NCBI GenBank assembly: GCA_002480525.1 | Contig: DLCH01000076.1 | Coordinates: 86,508-138,716 of the forward strand | Source: Gammaproteobacteria bacterium UBA7803 | GTDB taxonomy: Bacteria; Pseudomonadota; Gammaproteobacteria; Pseudomonadales; Azotimanducaceae | Length of the DNA stretch: 52,209 nt | Direction of reading: 5' to 3' | Shown here: piece by piece, positions 17,303 to 25,979 of the stretch | Position numbering within the stretch: the stretch's first letter is position 1 | Layout of the letters: every line of letters starts with the position of its first letter | The notes under the pieces: generated by a model | The model's input: the letters and a program-made list of their open reading frames with translations, nothing else | The model's database searches: none | What the model was told of the DNA's origin: nothing | Translations under genes and position numbers: made by a program

Positions 17303-19711
17303 TCAGCCCGGTGCGCCCCCAGAGCGCAAACGGGCCCCCACGGCTCGCTCGAGAGCGGCCAGCACATCCTGTGTACAGCGCGCGATCCGATCCTCGGTAA
17401 GAGTGGCCGAGGCGTCCTGCAAGGTCAAGCCCACAGCCAGACTTTTCTCATTAGAATCAATACCCTTGCCCTGATAAACGTCAAACAGCGTGAAGTCTAC
17501 CAGCAGCGGTCCGAGGGTCTCGCGCACCGTGGACTCGATGGCCGCGGCCGGGACCTCGCGGTCCACCACCAGGGCCAGATCCCGGCGCACGCTCGGAAAC
17601 CGGGAGATGCCGCGATGCTGCGGCACGACCCGGCTCAGGATCGTTTCACCTTCGATTTCAAATAGATATACGGCCTTTGTAACCTCCAGAGCAGCTTCGA
17701 TCTCCGGATGCAGCCGCCCGAGACGGCCGACGGGCTCGCCGTCGAGCAGCAGCTCGGCGCTCTGGCCCGGATGCAGCACCGGGTCCCCGGCCGGCCGGTA
17801 GCTCACGCGGCCGGCCTGTCCGGTCCACTCGACCAGCCGCTCCACCACGCCTTTGACGTCGAAGAAATCGGTGGGCTCCGACTGGCGGGTCCAGCTCGCG
17901 GCCTCCCGCGGCCCGCAGCACACGCCGCCGAGCCGCAGCCGCTGACTCAGCCCCTCGGCGCCGGGCACGAAGCACAGGCCGACCTCGAACAGGCGCACGC
18001 GCTCCTGCTGGCGGGACAGGTTCACCCGCAGCGTGCCCACCAGGCCGGGCAGCAGGTTGGTCCGCATCACCGACTGCTCCGAGGACATCGGGTTCGCCAG
18101 CTCGAGCGGCGTGGCCGCCGGGTCGAGCAGGTCCTGCAGGCGCGGGTCGACGAAGCTGTAGGTCACCGCCTCCTGAAAGCCGAGATCGGCGAGCAGCTGC
18201 TTGAGCCGCGACTCCGGTGAGCGCGTCAGCGGCACCTCGCGCAGCGCGAGGGCAGTCTGGGGCCGGCGCGCCGGCACCCGGTTGTAGCCGTAGATGCGGC
18301 ACACCTCCTCCACCAGGTCCGCCTCACGCTCGATGTCGTAGCGGTGGGTGGGTGACGCGACCGTCCAGCAGACGCCGTCGTCGCCGCCGTCCACCCGCGC
18401 CACCAGCTCGAAGTCCAGCCGGGCCAGGGCGCCGTCGACCTCGGCGGCGGCGATCTCGACCCCGAGCAGCTCGTGCAGCCGCCGTTCCCGCAGCCGCACC
18501 TGGCGCCGGTCCGGCAGGTGTTCCGGCGCCACCGCCTCGACCACCGGCCCCGCCGATCCGCCGACGATGTCGAGCAGCAGCCGGGTGGCCCGCTCGATGG
18601 CCCGGTGCTGCAGCTCGAAGTCCACACCGCGCTCGTAGCGGTGGGAAGCATCGGTGTGCAGGCCGTAGCGGCGGGCGGTGCCGGCCACCGCCAGCGGCGA
18701 GAAGAACGCGCACTCGAGGAACACGTCCCGGGTGTCGGGCTGGGTACCGCTGCGCTCGCCGCCCATCACCCCGGCGATGCCGATGGGCCCGCCGGCGTCG
18801 GTGATCAGCAGGGTCTCCGCATCCAGCGCCACCTCCTGGCCGTCGAGCAGCTCGAGCTTCTCGCCGGGCTCCGCCATGCGCACGACCACGCCGCCGCTCA
18901 GCCGGTTGAAGTCGTAGGCGTGCATCGGCTGACCCAGCTCGAGCATCAGGTAGTTGGTGACGTCCACCACCGCGTCGACGCTGCGCAGTCCGGCACGCCG
19001 CAGCTTCTCGGTCAGCCACAGCGGGCTCGCCGCGCGGATGTCGATGCCGCGGATCACCCGCCCGAGGAAGCGCGGGCAGCCGGCCGGGGCCTCCAGGGAA
19101 ACCGGGAAGGTGTCGTCGATCGACGCGGGTACGGCGGCGTGCTCGGGCTCCGCGACCGCCCGGTCGTTCAGCACGCCCACCTCGCGGGCGAGCCCGCGGA
19201 TGGACAGACAGTCGCCCCGGTTCGGCGTCAGGTTCAGCTCGACGGTGACGTCGTCGAGCGCCAGGGCGGCGCGCAGATCGGCGCCCGGCGTCAGCGCCGG
19301 ATCGAGCTCGATGATGCCGTCGTGGTCGTCACCGAGGCCGAGCTCGGCGGCGCTGCACAGCATGCCGTGGGATTCGACCCCGCGCAGCTTGGCCTTGCGG
19401 ATGCGGAAGTCCTCCGGCAGCACGGCCCCGACCCGGGCGAACGCCGTGATCAGCCCGGTGCGCACGTTGGGCGCGCCGCACACCACCTGCCAGCGCTCGC
19501 TGCCGTCGCTGACCTCGCAGACCGACAGCTTGTCCGCATCCGGATGGGGCGTCACGTCGACCACCTCGCCGACCACCACCCCGGTGAAATCGGGCGCGAC
19601 CGGTTCAGATCCCTCGACCTCCAGGCCGGCCATCGTGAGCTGGTCGAACAGGGTGTCGCGGTCGACGCCCGGGTCCACCCATTCGCGCAGCCAGGATTCG
19701 CTGAATTTCAT
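17303..19711 (-). CDS. pheT: Phenylalanyl-tRNA synthetase beta subunit
   Basis: An 802-residue full-length PheT. The N-terminal tRNA-binding (EMAP-like) domain shows VVGEVVDVTPHPDADKLSVC, then B3/B4 editing-region and B5 domains, and a C-terminal anticodon-binding FDX-ACB domain (ISRFPSVRRDLALVVDREV). With PheS it forms the alpha2-beta2 enzyme that charges tRNA-Phe. The ATG lies 90 bases after the pheS stop with GAGAGGA upstream. Gene order pheS-pheT-ihfA is as in E. coli. Confidence 0.98.
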   Translation of the reverse strand: MKFSESWLREWVDPGVDRDTLFDQLTMAGLEVEGSEPVAPDFTGVVVGEVVDVTPHPDADKLSVCEVSDGSERWQVVCGAPNVRTGLITAFARVGAVLPEDFRIRKAKLRGVESHGMLCSAAELGLGDDHDGIIELDPALTPGADLRAALALDDVTVELNLTPNRGDCLSIRGLAREVGVLNDRAVAEPEHAAVPASIDDTFPVSLEAPAGCPRFLGRVIRGIDIRAASPLWLTEKLRRAGLRSVDAVVDVTNYLMLELGQPMHAYDFNRLSGGVVVRMAEPGEKLELLDGQEVALDAETLLITDAGGPIGIAGVMGGERSGTQPDTRDVFLECAFFSPLAVAGTARRYGLHTDASHRYERGVDFELQHRAIERATRLLLDIVGGSAGPVVEAVAPEHLPDRRQVRLRERRLHELLGVEIAAAEVDGALARLDFELVARVDGGDDGVCWTVASPTHRYDIEREADLVEEVCRIYGYNRVPARRPQTALALREVPLTRSPESRLKQLLADLGFQEAVTYSFVDPRLQDLLDPAATPLELANPMSSEQSVMRTNLLPGLVGTLRVNLSRQQERVRLFEVGLCFVPGAEGLSQRLRLGGVCCGPREAASWTRQSEPTDFFDVKGVVERLVEWTGQAGRVSYRPAGDPVLHPGQSAELLLDGEPVGRLGRLHPEIEAALEVTKAVYLFEIEGETILSRVVPQHRGISRFPSVRRDLALVVDREVPAAAIESTVRETLGPLLVDFTLFDVYQGKGIDSNEKSLAVGLTLQDASATLTEDRIARCTQDVLAALERAVGARLRSGGAPG

Positions 19712-19801
19712 CTCGTCCTCTCTTCTGGGCCCCCGCGGAGGCCGTCCGGTCGCGTCCCTCGGGCGACCCGCCCGGAACGCTCCAGGGGATCGCCGTCCCG
19801 A

Positions 19802-20836
19802 TCAGTTGAACTGGCGCAGGAAGCGCAGATCGTTGTCGTAGAACAGCCGCAGGTCGTCCACCTCGTAGAGCAGCATCGCCAGGCGGTCGATGCCCATGCC
19901 GAAGGCGAAGCCGGAATAGGTCTCGCTGTCGATGCCGGACATCTCGAGCACGTTGGGATGCACGACGCCGCAGCCCATCACTTCCAGCCAGCCGGTGTGG
20001 CTGCACACCCGGCAGCCTTCGCCGAGGCACTGGACGCACTGCACGTCCACCTCCGCCGACGGCTCCGTGAACGGGAAATAGGACGGCCGGAACCGCACCG
20101 ACAGCTCCTTCTCGAAGAACCGCTGCAGGAACTCGATCACCGTGCCCTTCAGGTCGGCGAAGCTGATGCCCCGGTCGATCACCAGCCCCTCGAGCTGCTG
20201 GAACATCGGGCTGTGGGTGAGATCGGAATCCCGCCGGTAGACGCGGCCGGGGCAGATCACCCGGATGGGCGGCTCCTCGCGCTCCATGGTGTGCACCTGG
20301 GACGGCGACGTGTGGGTGCGCAGCAGCGTGCCGTCGGCGAAGTAGAACGTGTCGTGCATGGCCCGCGCCGGATGGTGGGCCGGAATGTTCAGGGCTTCGA
20401 AGTTGTAGTAGTCGTTCTCCACCTCGGGCCCGGTCACCACCGAGTAGCCGGCGCCGACGAAGATGTCCTCCATGCGCAGCAGCGCCTGGGTCACCGGATG
20501 CAGGCCGCCGCCGGCATCCCGCCGGCCCGGCAGCGTGACGTCGACCTGCTCCGCCTCGAGCGCCCGCGCCATCTGCTCCCGTGACAGGTGCTGCCGGCGG
20601 GCGCCGATGGCGTCCTGCAGCTCGTCCTTGGCGGCGTTGATGCGCGCGCCGGCGGCAGGGCGGTCTTCCGGCGCCAGCTGGCCGAGGGACTTCAGCAGCG
20701 CGGTCAGCTCGCCCTTCTTGCCCAGGTAGCGCACGCGCACGTCGTCGAGCGCGCGTTCGTCGCCCGCCTCACCGACCGCCCGCTTCGCCTCGCCCACGAG
20801 CTGCTTGAGTGTGTCGTCGAGATCGTTGCTCATCAT
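19802..20836 (-). CDS. pheS: Phenylalanyl-tRNA synthetase alpha subunit
   Basis: A 344-residue class II synthetase subunit. It has an N-terminal coiled coil (residues 1-90), motif 2 region VICPGRVYRRDSDLTHSPMF and motif 3 region FAFGMGIDRLAML. It activates phenylalanine with ATP. The start has two consecutive Met codons. The 267-base leader upstream of pheS carries a REP pair, a U-tract hairpin and a second hairpin after rplT, suggesting regulated read-through from the ribosomal-protein genes. Confidence 0.98.
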   Translation of the reverse strand: MMSNDLDDTLKQLVGEAKRAVGEAGDERALDDVRVRYLGKKGELTALLKSLGQLAPEDRPAAGARINAAKDELQDAIGARRQHLSREQMARALEAEQVDVTLPGRRDAGGGLHPVTQALLRMEDIFVGAGYSVVTGPEVENDYYNFEALNIPAHHPARAMHDTFYFADGTLLRTHTSPSQVHTMEREEPPIRVICPGRVYRRDSDLTHSPMFQQLEGLVIDRGISFADLKGTVIEFLQRFFEKELSVRFRPSYFPFTEPSAEVDVQCVQCLGEGCRVCSHTGWLEVMGCGVVHPNVLEMSGIDSETYSGFAFGMGIDRLAMLLYEVDDLRLFYDNDLRFLRQFN

Positions 20837-20884
20837 CCCTGCCCTCGATCGGTTCGATCCCCTGCTCGATTCATTCCGTCATCC

Positions 20885-20949
20885 GTAGGAGCGGCCTCCA
20901 GGCCGCGATTTCCGGCCGGAGGGGATCGCGGCCTGGAGGCCGCTCCTAC
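20885..20949. repeat. Inverted pair of REP elements upstream of pheS
   Basis: A plus-oriented copy (20885-20909) and an inverted copy (20925-20949) flank a 15-base spacer. The stem is GCGGCC/GGCCGC with a TCCA loop, differing by one loop base from the 16.3-kb cluster. Lying in the rplT-pheS gap, they would fold in the operon mRNA. Confidence 0.9.
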
Positions 20950-20974
20950 ACCAGGATTTGGTCTTCCCCCGAAA

Positions 20975-21009
20975 CGAAAAAAGGGAAGAACTTCCGCCCT
21001 TCCCTTTCG
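20975..21009 (-). terminator. Intrinsic terminator or attenuator between rplT and pheS
   Basis: On the minus-strand transcript AAAGGGAAG pairs with CTTCCCTTT and is followed directly by further U residues (TTTTTTC in all). This is the classical shape of a Rho-independent terminator. Its place ahead of pheST, where E. coli has an attenuator, makes regulated termination plausible. Confidence 0.65.
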
Positions 21010-21077
21010 TCGGCGCCGTCGCGCCATGGTCCACCGGAAAGGCCGCCATCGAGGCCTCCAGAAGACGGTGTTGCCGA

Positions 21078-21099
21078 TGGCCCCGCTCGTGCGGGGCCA
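21078..21099 (-). other. Nine-base-pair hairpin just after rplT
   Basis: TGGCCCCGC-loop-GCGGGGCCA, with a four-base loop, sits four bases past the rplT stop codon. No U-tract follows. It may protect the 3' end of the rpmI-rplT message. Confidence 0.5.
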
Positions 21100-21103
21100 G
21101 CGT

Positions 21104-21481
21104 TCAGGCCGCTTGCGCGACCTCGGACTCCAGCGCCTGCCTGGCCTGCTCGGCCAGGGCTGCGAAAGCCGCCGGCTCGTTCATGGCCAGATCAGCCAGC
21201 ACCTTGCGGTCCACGTCGATCGCCGCCTTCTTGAGGCCGGCGATAAATCGGCTGTAGGACAGGCCGTGGGCCCGGGCGCCCGCGTTGATGCGGACGATCC
21301 ACAGGTTGCGGAACTGGCGCTTGCGCTGACGGCGGTCGCGGTAGGCGTACTGGCCTGCCTTGATGACCGCCTGCTTGGCGACCTTGAACTGGCGGCTGCG
21401 GGCGCCGTAATAGCCTTTCGCCTGCTTCAGTACCTTCTTACGACGGGCACGGGATGCCACGCCACGCTTCACTCGGGACAT
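21104..21481 (-). CDS. rplT: 50S ribosomal protein L20
   Basis: A 125-residue basic protein that starts MSRVKRGVASRARRKKVLKQ and contains RDRRQRKRQFRNLWIVRINA, the L20 signature. L20 binds 23S rRNA early in 50S assembly; in E. coli it represses translation of its own operon. It lies 12 bases after rpmI. The Ala/Glu-rich C-terminus is slightly extended relative to E. coli. Confidence 0.98.
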   Translation of the reverse strand: MSRVKRGVASRARRKKVLKQAKGYYGARSRQFKVAKQAVIKAGQYAYRDRRQRKRQFRNLWIVRINAGARAHGLSYSRFIAGLKKAAIDVDRKVLADLAMNEPAAFAALAEQARQALESEVAQAA

Positions 21482-21493
21482 GCGGCGGCCTCC

Positions 21494-21694
21494 TTATCGT
21501 GCTTTGCCGGGGAGCATCTGGCGCACCCGGGCGACGTCTGCATGGGCCACGTCCTCGAGGCCGCGAAGCTGACGCTTCCGCTTCGACGCCTTCTTGGTGA
21601 GGATGTGGTTACGGTTGGCCTGGCGGTGCTTGAAACCGCTGGCCGTGCGACGGAACCGCTTCGCGGCGCCGCGATTGCTCTTCAACTTAGGCAT
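21494..21694 (-). CDS. rpmI: 50S ribosomal protein L35
   Basis: A 66-residue basic protein starting MPKLKSNRGAAKRFRRTASG and rich in Lys/Arg (HILTKKASKRKRQLRG). The conserved MPKLK start is preferred over an in-frame ATG 12 bases earlier. It lies between infC and rplT, as in most bacteria. Confidence 0.97.
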   Translation of the reverse strand: MPKLKSNRGAAKRFRRTASGFKHRQANRNHILTKKASKRKRQLRGLEDVAHADVARVRQMLPGKAR

Positions 21695-21761
21695 GTCTTG
21701 CTCCACGCAATCCTGTTATGGCCAGCGGACCTCGCGATCCCTGGCGTCCAGATCGACCCGC

Positions 21762-22346
21762 TTATTCGCTGTCGGCCGACTGAGCTTCTTTGGGGGCCTT
21801 CTGAGCCTTCTTCGCTTTTTTGCTCGGAGCCAGAACCATGATCATCTGCCGGCCCTCGAATTTCGGCTCGGCTTCCACCTGACCGACTTCTTCGAGGTCG
21901 CCCGCGATCCGGTTCATGAGGTTCAACCCGATTTCGGGGTGGACCACTTCCCGGCCACGGAACCGCAGTGAGACCTTGGCCTTGTCTCCGTCTTCGAGGA
22001 ACCGCTTCAGGTTTCTGAGCTTGACCTGATAGTCGCCCTCCTCGGTACCCGGACGAAACTTCATCTCCTTGATCTGGATCTGCTTCTGCTTCTTCCGCTG
22101 AGCTGCCTTGGTCTTCTTCAGCTCGAAAAGATGCTTGCCGTAATCCATGACCTTGACGACCGGCGGGTCTGCCTCGGGTGCAATCAGCACCAGATCGAGG
22201 GATGCCCGACGGGCCGCGTCGAGGGCGTCGTCACGGGACACGATACCGACCTGTTCACCGTCGGCACCAATCAAGCGCACGTTGGCGGCCCGGATCTCGT
22301 CGTTGAGAAGCGACCGTTCGCTGCGCTTACTTCCACCCTTTTTAAT
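21762..22346 (-). CDS. infC: Translation initiation factor IF-3, AUU start codon
   Basis: A 194-residue IF-3 with both domains and the linker: LLNDEIRAANVRLIGADGEQ near the start, then DYGKHLFELKKTKAAQRKKQ, and a Lys-rich C-terminal tail. IF-3 binds the 30S subunit and rejects non-canonical start codons. The start is read as ATT followed by AAAAAGGGTGGAAG, with GGAG seven bases upstream, exactly the arrangement by which E. coli IF-3 represses its own rare AUU codon. ATG- or GTG-only gene callers would extend the gene 96 bases upstream, which is not supported. thrS, usually just upstream, is absent. Confidence 0.96.
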   Translation of the reverse strand: MKKGGSKRSERSLLNDEIRAANVRLIGADGEQVGIVSRDDALDAARRASLDLVLIAPEADPPVVKVMDYGKHLFELKKTKAAQRKKQKQIQIKEMKFRPGTEEGDYQVKLRNLKRFLEDGDKAKVSLRFRGREVVHPEIGLNLMNRIAGDLEEVGQVEAEPKFEGRQMIMVLAPSKKAKKAQKAPKEAQSADSE

Positions 22347-22407
22347 AGGCGCTCTCCAATACCCTGCTGATGCGGATTCCGCCCGGCGCCGCCAGGAATC
22401 GGGACAT
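22342..22407 (-). CDS. Possible 21-codon leader peptide overlapping the infC start
   Basis: A short frame begins ATG-TCC-CGA and encodes 21 residues (MSRFLAAPGGIRISRVLESA plus a final Tyr). Its UAA stop overlaps the AUU start of infC within TATTAA. A purine-rich GGACGGGA precedes the ATG closely. Terminating ribosomes could influence use of the weak AUU start. The gap 22408-22687 beyond it, about 280 bases, shows no gene; it should hold the infC promoter. The reading frame is seen, but its translation is speculative. Confidence 0.25.
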   Translation of the reverse strand: MSRFLAAPGGIRISRVLESAY

Positions 22408-22687
22408 GTCCCGTCCGGGGCGTCGGCGCCTGACGGCACCACGCAAAATAAACGACAGCCGAGCAGATCCCTCCTTCTCCAGGAATCCGACCGACTGAAA
22501 CCCTGTTCTCCGCCCTGGGACCGCCGGTGGCGATCGCTCGGGCGACGCCGCCGTCACCAGGGACGACGGACCGCGAATTCTACTGCCCCACGGTGCACCG
22601 CACAAGGTCCCCGGAGCCGGGTTCGCGGGGCCCCGGGCGGCGCCGCGGGCGCCCCGCCACGGGCGGCAGGGCGCCGGCGATCGCCGG

Positions 22688-23158
22688 TCAGGTGGCCGCC
22701 AGCGAGGGCTCGAAGTCGTCGATGGTCTGCATGGCGTTGCGGCGGAACTCCATGGGATTGTCGATGCCGGGCACCGGCGTCGCGCCGCCGCCGGTGCCGT
22801 TCACCACCACGGTGCCGTAGCCGAATATGCGCCCGAAGATGCCCTGATTGACGTTCAGGCTCTCCACCTTGGAGTGGTTCAGCTCCATGGTGCTGCGCCG
22901 GATCAGGCCCACCTTGGCGATCACCCGCTTGGACGTCACCGCCAGCTCGGTGGTCACCTTGGTGATCGCCGCCTTGAGGATCAGCGCCACGCCGACCAGC
23001 AGCGCCAGGGCGCCGAACACGCCGGCCTCGCCGCCGGCGGCCATCATGAGGAAGCCGATCGCGGCCACCACGATGCCCGGCAGGAATATGAACCAGTGAA
23101 TCTCCGCCTTGTAGACGACGGTTTCACCCCGCATCAGATTGCTGTCTATGTAACTCAT
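22688..23158 (-). CDS. PH-domain (bPH2/DUF304) membrane protein
   Basis: A 156-residue protein. Two hydrophobic segments (about residues 22-40 and 45-64) precede a bacterial PH domain that reads TTELAVTSKRVIAKVGLIRR, LNHSKVESLNVNQG and IFGYGTVVVNGTGG. YdbT-like bPH2 proteins are inner-membrane proteins of unclear role, some linked to envelope stress. It takes the place where thrS is normally found next to infC. It is followed on the same strand by infC after a 340-base gap, so it is probably a separate unit. Confidence 0.85.
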   Translation of the reverse strand: MSYIDSNLMRGETVVYKAEIHWFIFLPGIVVAAIGFLMMAAGGEAGVFGALALLVGVALILKAAITKVTTELAVTSKRVIAKVGLIRRSTMELNHSKVESLNVNQGIFGRIFGYGTVVVNGTGGGATPVPGIDNPMEFRRNAMQTIDDFEPSLAAT

Positions 23159-23245
23159 CGGTGTCTCCTGAAAGTCTGCTGCGGCGCCACCGCGCCGCGT
23201 CCTCCTCGGCCGGGCCCACCCCGGCCGCCGCCGTCGCGCCAGGGG

Positions 23246-23539
23246 TCAGTCCGCGTCGTCGACCCGCCGTAGCACCATCCCGGTCGGCCCGAGCAGCAGA
23301 TCGCCCTTCCGGGTCAGCACCGTGGTGCCCTGGGGACCGCTGACGATCACCCGCTCGGCATCGGCCGTGTAGGTCGCCACCACGGTGGTCCCGAGCACGG
23401 ACACGTAGGCCCGGCCGTCGGACTCGAACCGGTAGGTGGCGTCGGCGGCCTCGGCCCGGTAGACACCGGGCGCCGCCGGCTGACAGCCGGCCACCGCCAG
23501 CCAGAGACCGGCGACGCCCAGACTGCTGCGGATCGACAT
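23246..23539 (-). CDS. Small predicted lipoprotein, function unknown
   Basis: A 97-residue protein with a lipobox VAGC (lipidated Cys19) after the hydrophobic segment SLGVAGLWLAVAG. The mature part is short and beta-rich (ATYRFESDGRAYVSVLGTTV), ending MVLRRVDDAD, and looks like a small beta-sandwich that might bind a surface or inhibitor. The chosen start has GGGAG nine bases upstream; a longer in-frame start 57 bases earlier would bury the signal peptide. It is divergent from the HTH-TPR gene and probably co-oriented with, but separate from, the PH-domain gene. Confidence 0.7.
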   Translation of the reverse strand: MSIRSSLGVAGLWLAVAGCQPAAPGVYRAEAADATYRFESDGRAYVSVLGTTVVATYTADAERVIVSGPQGTTVLTRKGDLLLGPTGMVLRRVDDAD

Positions 23540-23655
23540 CGCTGCGCTCCCTTCCCGCGACCCGCACAGGCTCCACCGCCGCGGCGTTCGGCGCATCGGC
23601 AGCTAGTGGCACGTAACGGCAGCTAAAGGCGTTACCATGAGCGGCAACAGGGGGA

Positions 23656-25668
23656 ATGGGGCTCTGGTCCGTGCCCGGAACGCAGCGCCGGCGGGGCGTT
23701 CAGGCTTCCCGGCTGAAGCTGACACGTGCGCTCAACGAAGCCGGACTCGCCACCCAGGCGAGCCTGGCGGAGCGCATTGCCGACCTGGAGGGGCTAGACG
23801 CCGCTCCCCGGGACATGGTGAACCGGGCCTTCCGCGAGCAGCCGGTGGAGGTCCGCAGCCTCGACCGGATCGCCAACGCGCTCGGCGTCCCGGCCCACAC
23901 GCTGTACCGGACCGCCGACGAGCCCGAACCCGCCGCAGCGGCCCCGCAAGAACGCGCGGGGGCCCGGCGGGGCCCGGTGATCGCCGCCGCAGTCGCCCTG
24001 ACGATCGCCCTGGCCGCCGTCACCACCGCGATCTGGCTGCGCCCGCCGCCCCTGCCGCTGCCCTCGGCCGGCCCCACGGCGCCACCGAACCCGCTGGACC
24101 TTGGCGCCGGCGCCGTCCTGGTGCTGCCGATCACCACACCGCAAGGCGCGGACCTGGCGGCCCCGCTGCGCCGGGCCCTCGACCGGGACTTCAACGTCGC
24201 CCGCGCCACGGCGCCCGCCGCCGTCGCGTCCGAGGACGTGGCCGAGCTCGCCCGACGCCTCCGGCTGGACCTGGTGATCGACGGCGAGGTCCTGGAGGTG
24301 GGCCGCCTCGCCGCCGTCCGGCTGTTCGGCTTCGCGGGCGGCGTGCGCCAGCAGCTCTGGGCGGAAAGCCTCCCCGCCATCGACCTGCCCGGCGCCGTCG
24401 ACGACATCGTCGACCGCGCCGCCCGGGCGATCCGCCACGCCGCCGGGCTCGGCGACGCCGAGGCGGCGCCCGGCCACTTTCCGCTGGCGCCGGTGCAGGA
24501 CGACTACCTCAGGGGCCGGCTCCACCTGGACAGCCCCAGCAACGAGCTCAACCTGAAACGGGCCGAAACCCGGTTCGAAGCCGCGCTGCGCCAGGATCCG
24601 AACTACGCCAGGGCCCACGCGGGCCTGTGCCAGGCCCTGCTCGAGTCCCACTGGATGCTGGAAGAGGACCGGATGCTGCTGGACGCGTCCCGGGCCTGCA
24701 GCCAGGCGCTGCTGCTGGCGCCCGAGGACCCGGTAGTCGCCACGGCCCACGCCCACTTCCTGCGCCGCACCGGCCGCAACGACGAGGCCATCGACCGCTA
24801 CCGGGAGATCCTCAACCGCCACCCCCGCTTCGCGGCCGCCTTCGAAGGCCTGTCCGCCACCCAGCTCGACGCCTACCGGCAGACCGGCGACGCGGCGTCC
24901 CTCCAGGCGGCCATCGCGGCGGCGCGGACCGCGGCCGAGCTGGACCCGCGTCTGTGGAAACCGCTGTTCAGCGAAGCGACCATGCACTGGTTCGCCGGCG
25001 ATCTGGACCAGGCCATCGCCGCCAGCGAGGCGGCCCGGGCGCGGGACGAGAACGAGTACGTGCTGGCCAATCTCGGCACGTTCTACATCTGCGCCGGCGC
25101 CTTCGAGCAGGCGAGGGACGCCTACCAGCGCGCCCGCGAGGTGGCCCCGGCCTCCTACGTCGGCGACGAGTTCCTGGGCATGGCCTACTACTACCTCGGC
25201 GACTACGACGAGGCCGCGAGGCTGCGCGAGCGCGCCATCGAGTCGATCGGTGAAGGGGTACCGGAGATCCACGAGATGTGGGGCCAGCTCGGCGACGCCT
25301 ACCGGCATCAGGGCAACGTCGCCGACGCGGTGGACGCCTACCGCCGCGCGGCCCGCATCGCCGAGCGCGACCACCTGCGCGGCACCGCCCCCGCCGCCAA
25401 CCGGGCGGCCCGGGCCTACTACTACACGATCCTGCGCACGCTCGACCCGACTCTGGTGCCGGACGCCATCGACCGGGACATCGACGCGCAGCTCGACGAC
25501 ATCGAGGCCGTGCAGGTGGAAGCCACGGCCCACCGGCGCATGGCCCAGATCTGGCTGCTGCGCGGCCGCGAGGACCGCGCCAGGGCGGCCCTGGCCCGGG
25601 CCGCCGCCACCTGCCCGGGCTACCGCGACTGGCCGGACCTGGCGGCCATCGCCGGGCCAGGCGCCTGA
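23656..25668 (+). CDS. Predicted HTH-TM-TPR membrane protein
   Basis: A 670-residue protein of unusual layout. Residues about 18-87 look like a helix-turn-helix of XRE type (LTRALNEAGLATQASLAERI and SLDRIANALGVPAHTLY). One transmembrane helix follows at about 106-128 (VIAAAVALTIALAAVTTAIW) after an Arg-rich stretch. A domain at about 150-260 resembles the predicted amylase/adenylate-cyclase-linked sensor region (GAVLVLPITTPQG). From about 275 onward at least eight TPR-like repeats run to the end (for example DDYLRGRLHL, YARAHAGLCQALLE, DAYRRAARIA). This topology, cytoplasmic DNA-binding head and periplasmic TPR, recalls CadC-type one-component regulators. The target is unknown. Confidence 0.7.
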   Translation: MGLWSVPGTQRRRGVQASRLKLTRALNEAGLATQASLAERIADLEGLDAAPRDMVNRAFREQPVEVRSLDRIANALGVPAHTLYRTADEPEPAAAAPQERAGARRGPVIAAAVALTIALAAVTTAIWLRPPPLPLPSAGPTAPPNPLDLGAGAVLVLPITTPQGADLAAPLRRALDRDFNVARATAPAAVASEDVAELARRLRLDLVIDGEVLEVGRLAAVRLFGFAGGVRQQLWAESLPAIDLPGAVDDIVDRAARAIRHAAGLGDAEAAPGHFPLAPVQDDYLRGRLHLDSPSNELNLKRAETRFEAALRQDPNYARAHAGLCQALLESHWMLEEDRMLLDASRACSQALLLAPEDPVVATAHAHFLRRTGRNDEAIDRYREILNRHPRFAAAFEGLSATQLDAYRQTGDAASLQAAIAAARTAAELDPRLWKPLFSEATMHWFAGDLDQAIAASEAARARDENEYVLANLGTFYICAGAFEQARDAYQRAREVAPASYVGDEFLGMAYYYLGDYDEAARLRERAIESIGEGVPEIHEMWGQLGDAYRHQGNVADAVDAYRRAARIAERDHLRGTAPAANRAARAYYYTILRTLDPTLVPDAIDRDIDAQLDDIEAVQVEATAHRRMAQIWLLRGREDRARAALARAAATCPGYRDWPDLAAIAGPGA

Positions 25669-25738
25669 GCCGACCCGGTCCGCCGCCGCGCCTCTCGACT
25701 TCGGGGCGGTCCTTCGCTAAAGTCCCGCCTCCTTCGAC

Positions 25739-25815
<77 letters not shown>

Positions 25816-25932
25816 ATACCTCCCCTAAAAACAAGCATTTACTAGAAGCCTTCTTCGCTCCACTCCGAAGCTGCTTAGGCGCCGCCTACTTTGCATAGCA
25901 ATGAGCTATAGGGAGTGAGCAGTAGATCTCGG

Positions 25933-25968
25933 TATAATCACGCGATTGTGGTTTACATATATGTGTAC
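25933..25968 (+). promoter_or_regulatory. Promoter and operator of the toxin-antitoxin operon
   Basis: A perfect -10 box TATAAT (25933-25938) is followed, before the start codon, by a near-palindrome GTTTACATATATGTGTAC (25951-25968) centred on ACATATATGT. This is where a HigA-like antitoxin would bind to repress its own operon. No strong -35 box is visible. Confidence 0.5.
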
Positions 25969-25979
25969 TAGGGTTGCTA

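Noticed and set aside
20833..21027. Possible pheM-like leader peptide with Phe codons (LPFFRFGG)
   Set aside because: The Phe codons lie in the terminator U-tract rather than upstream of it, so the classical attenuation geometry does not hold.
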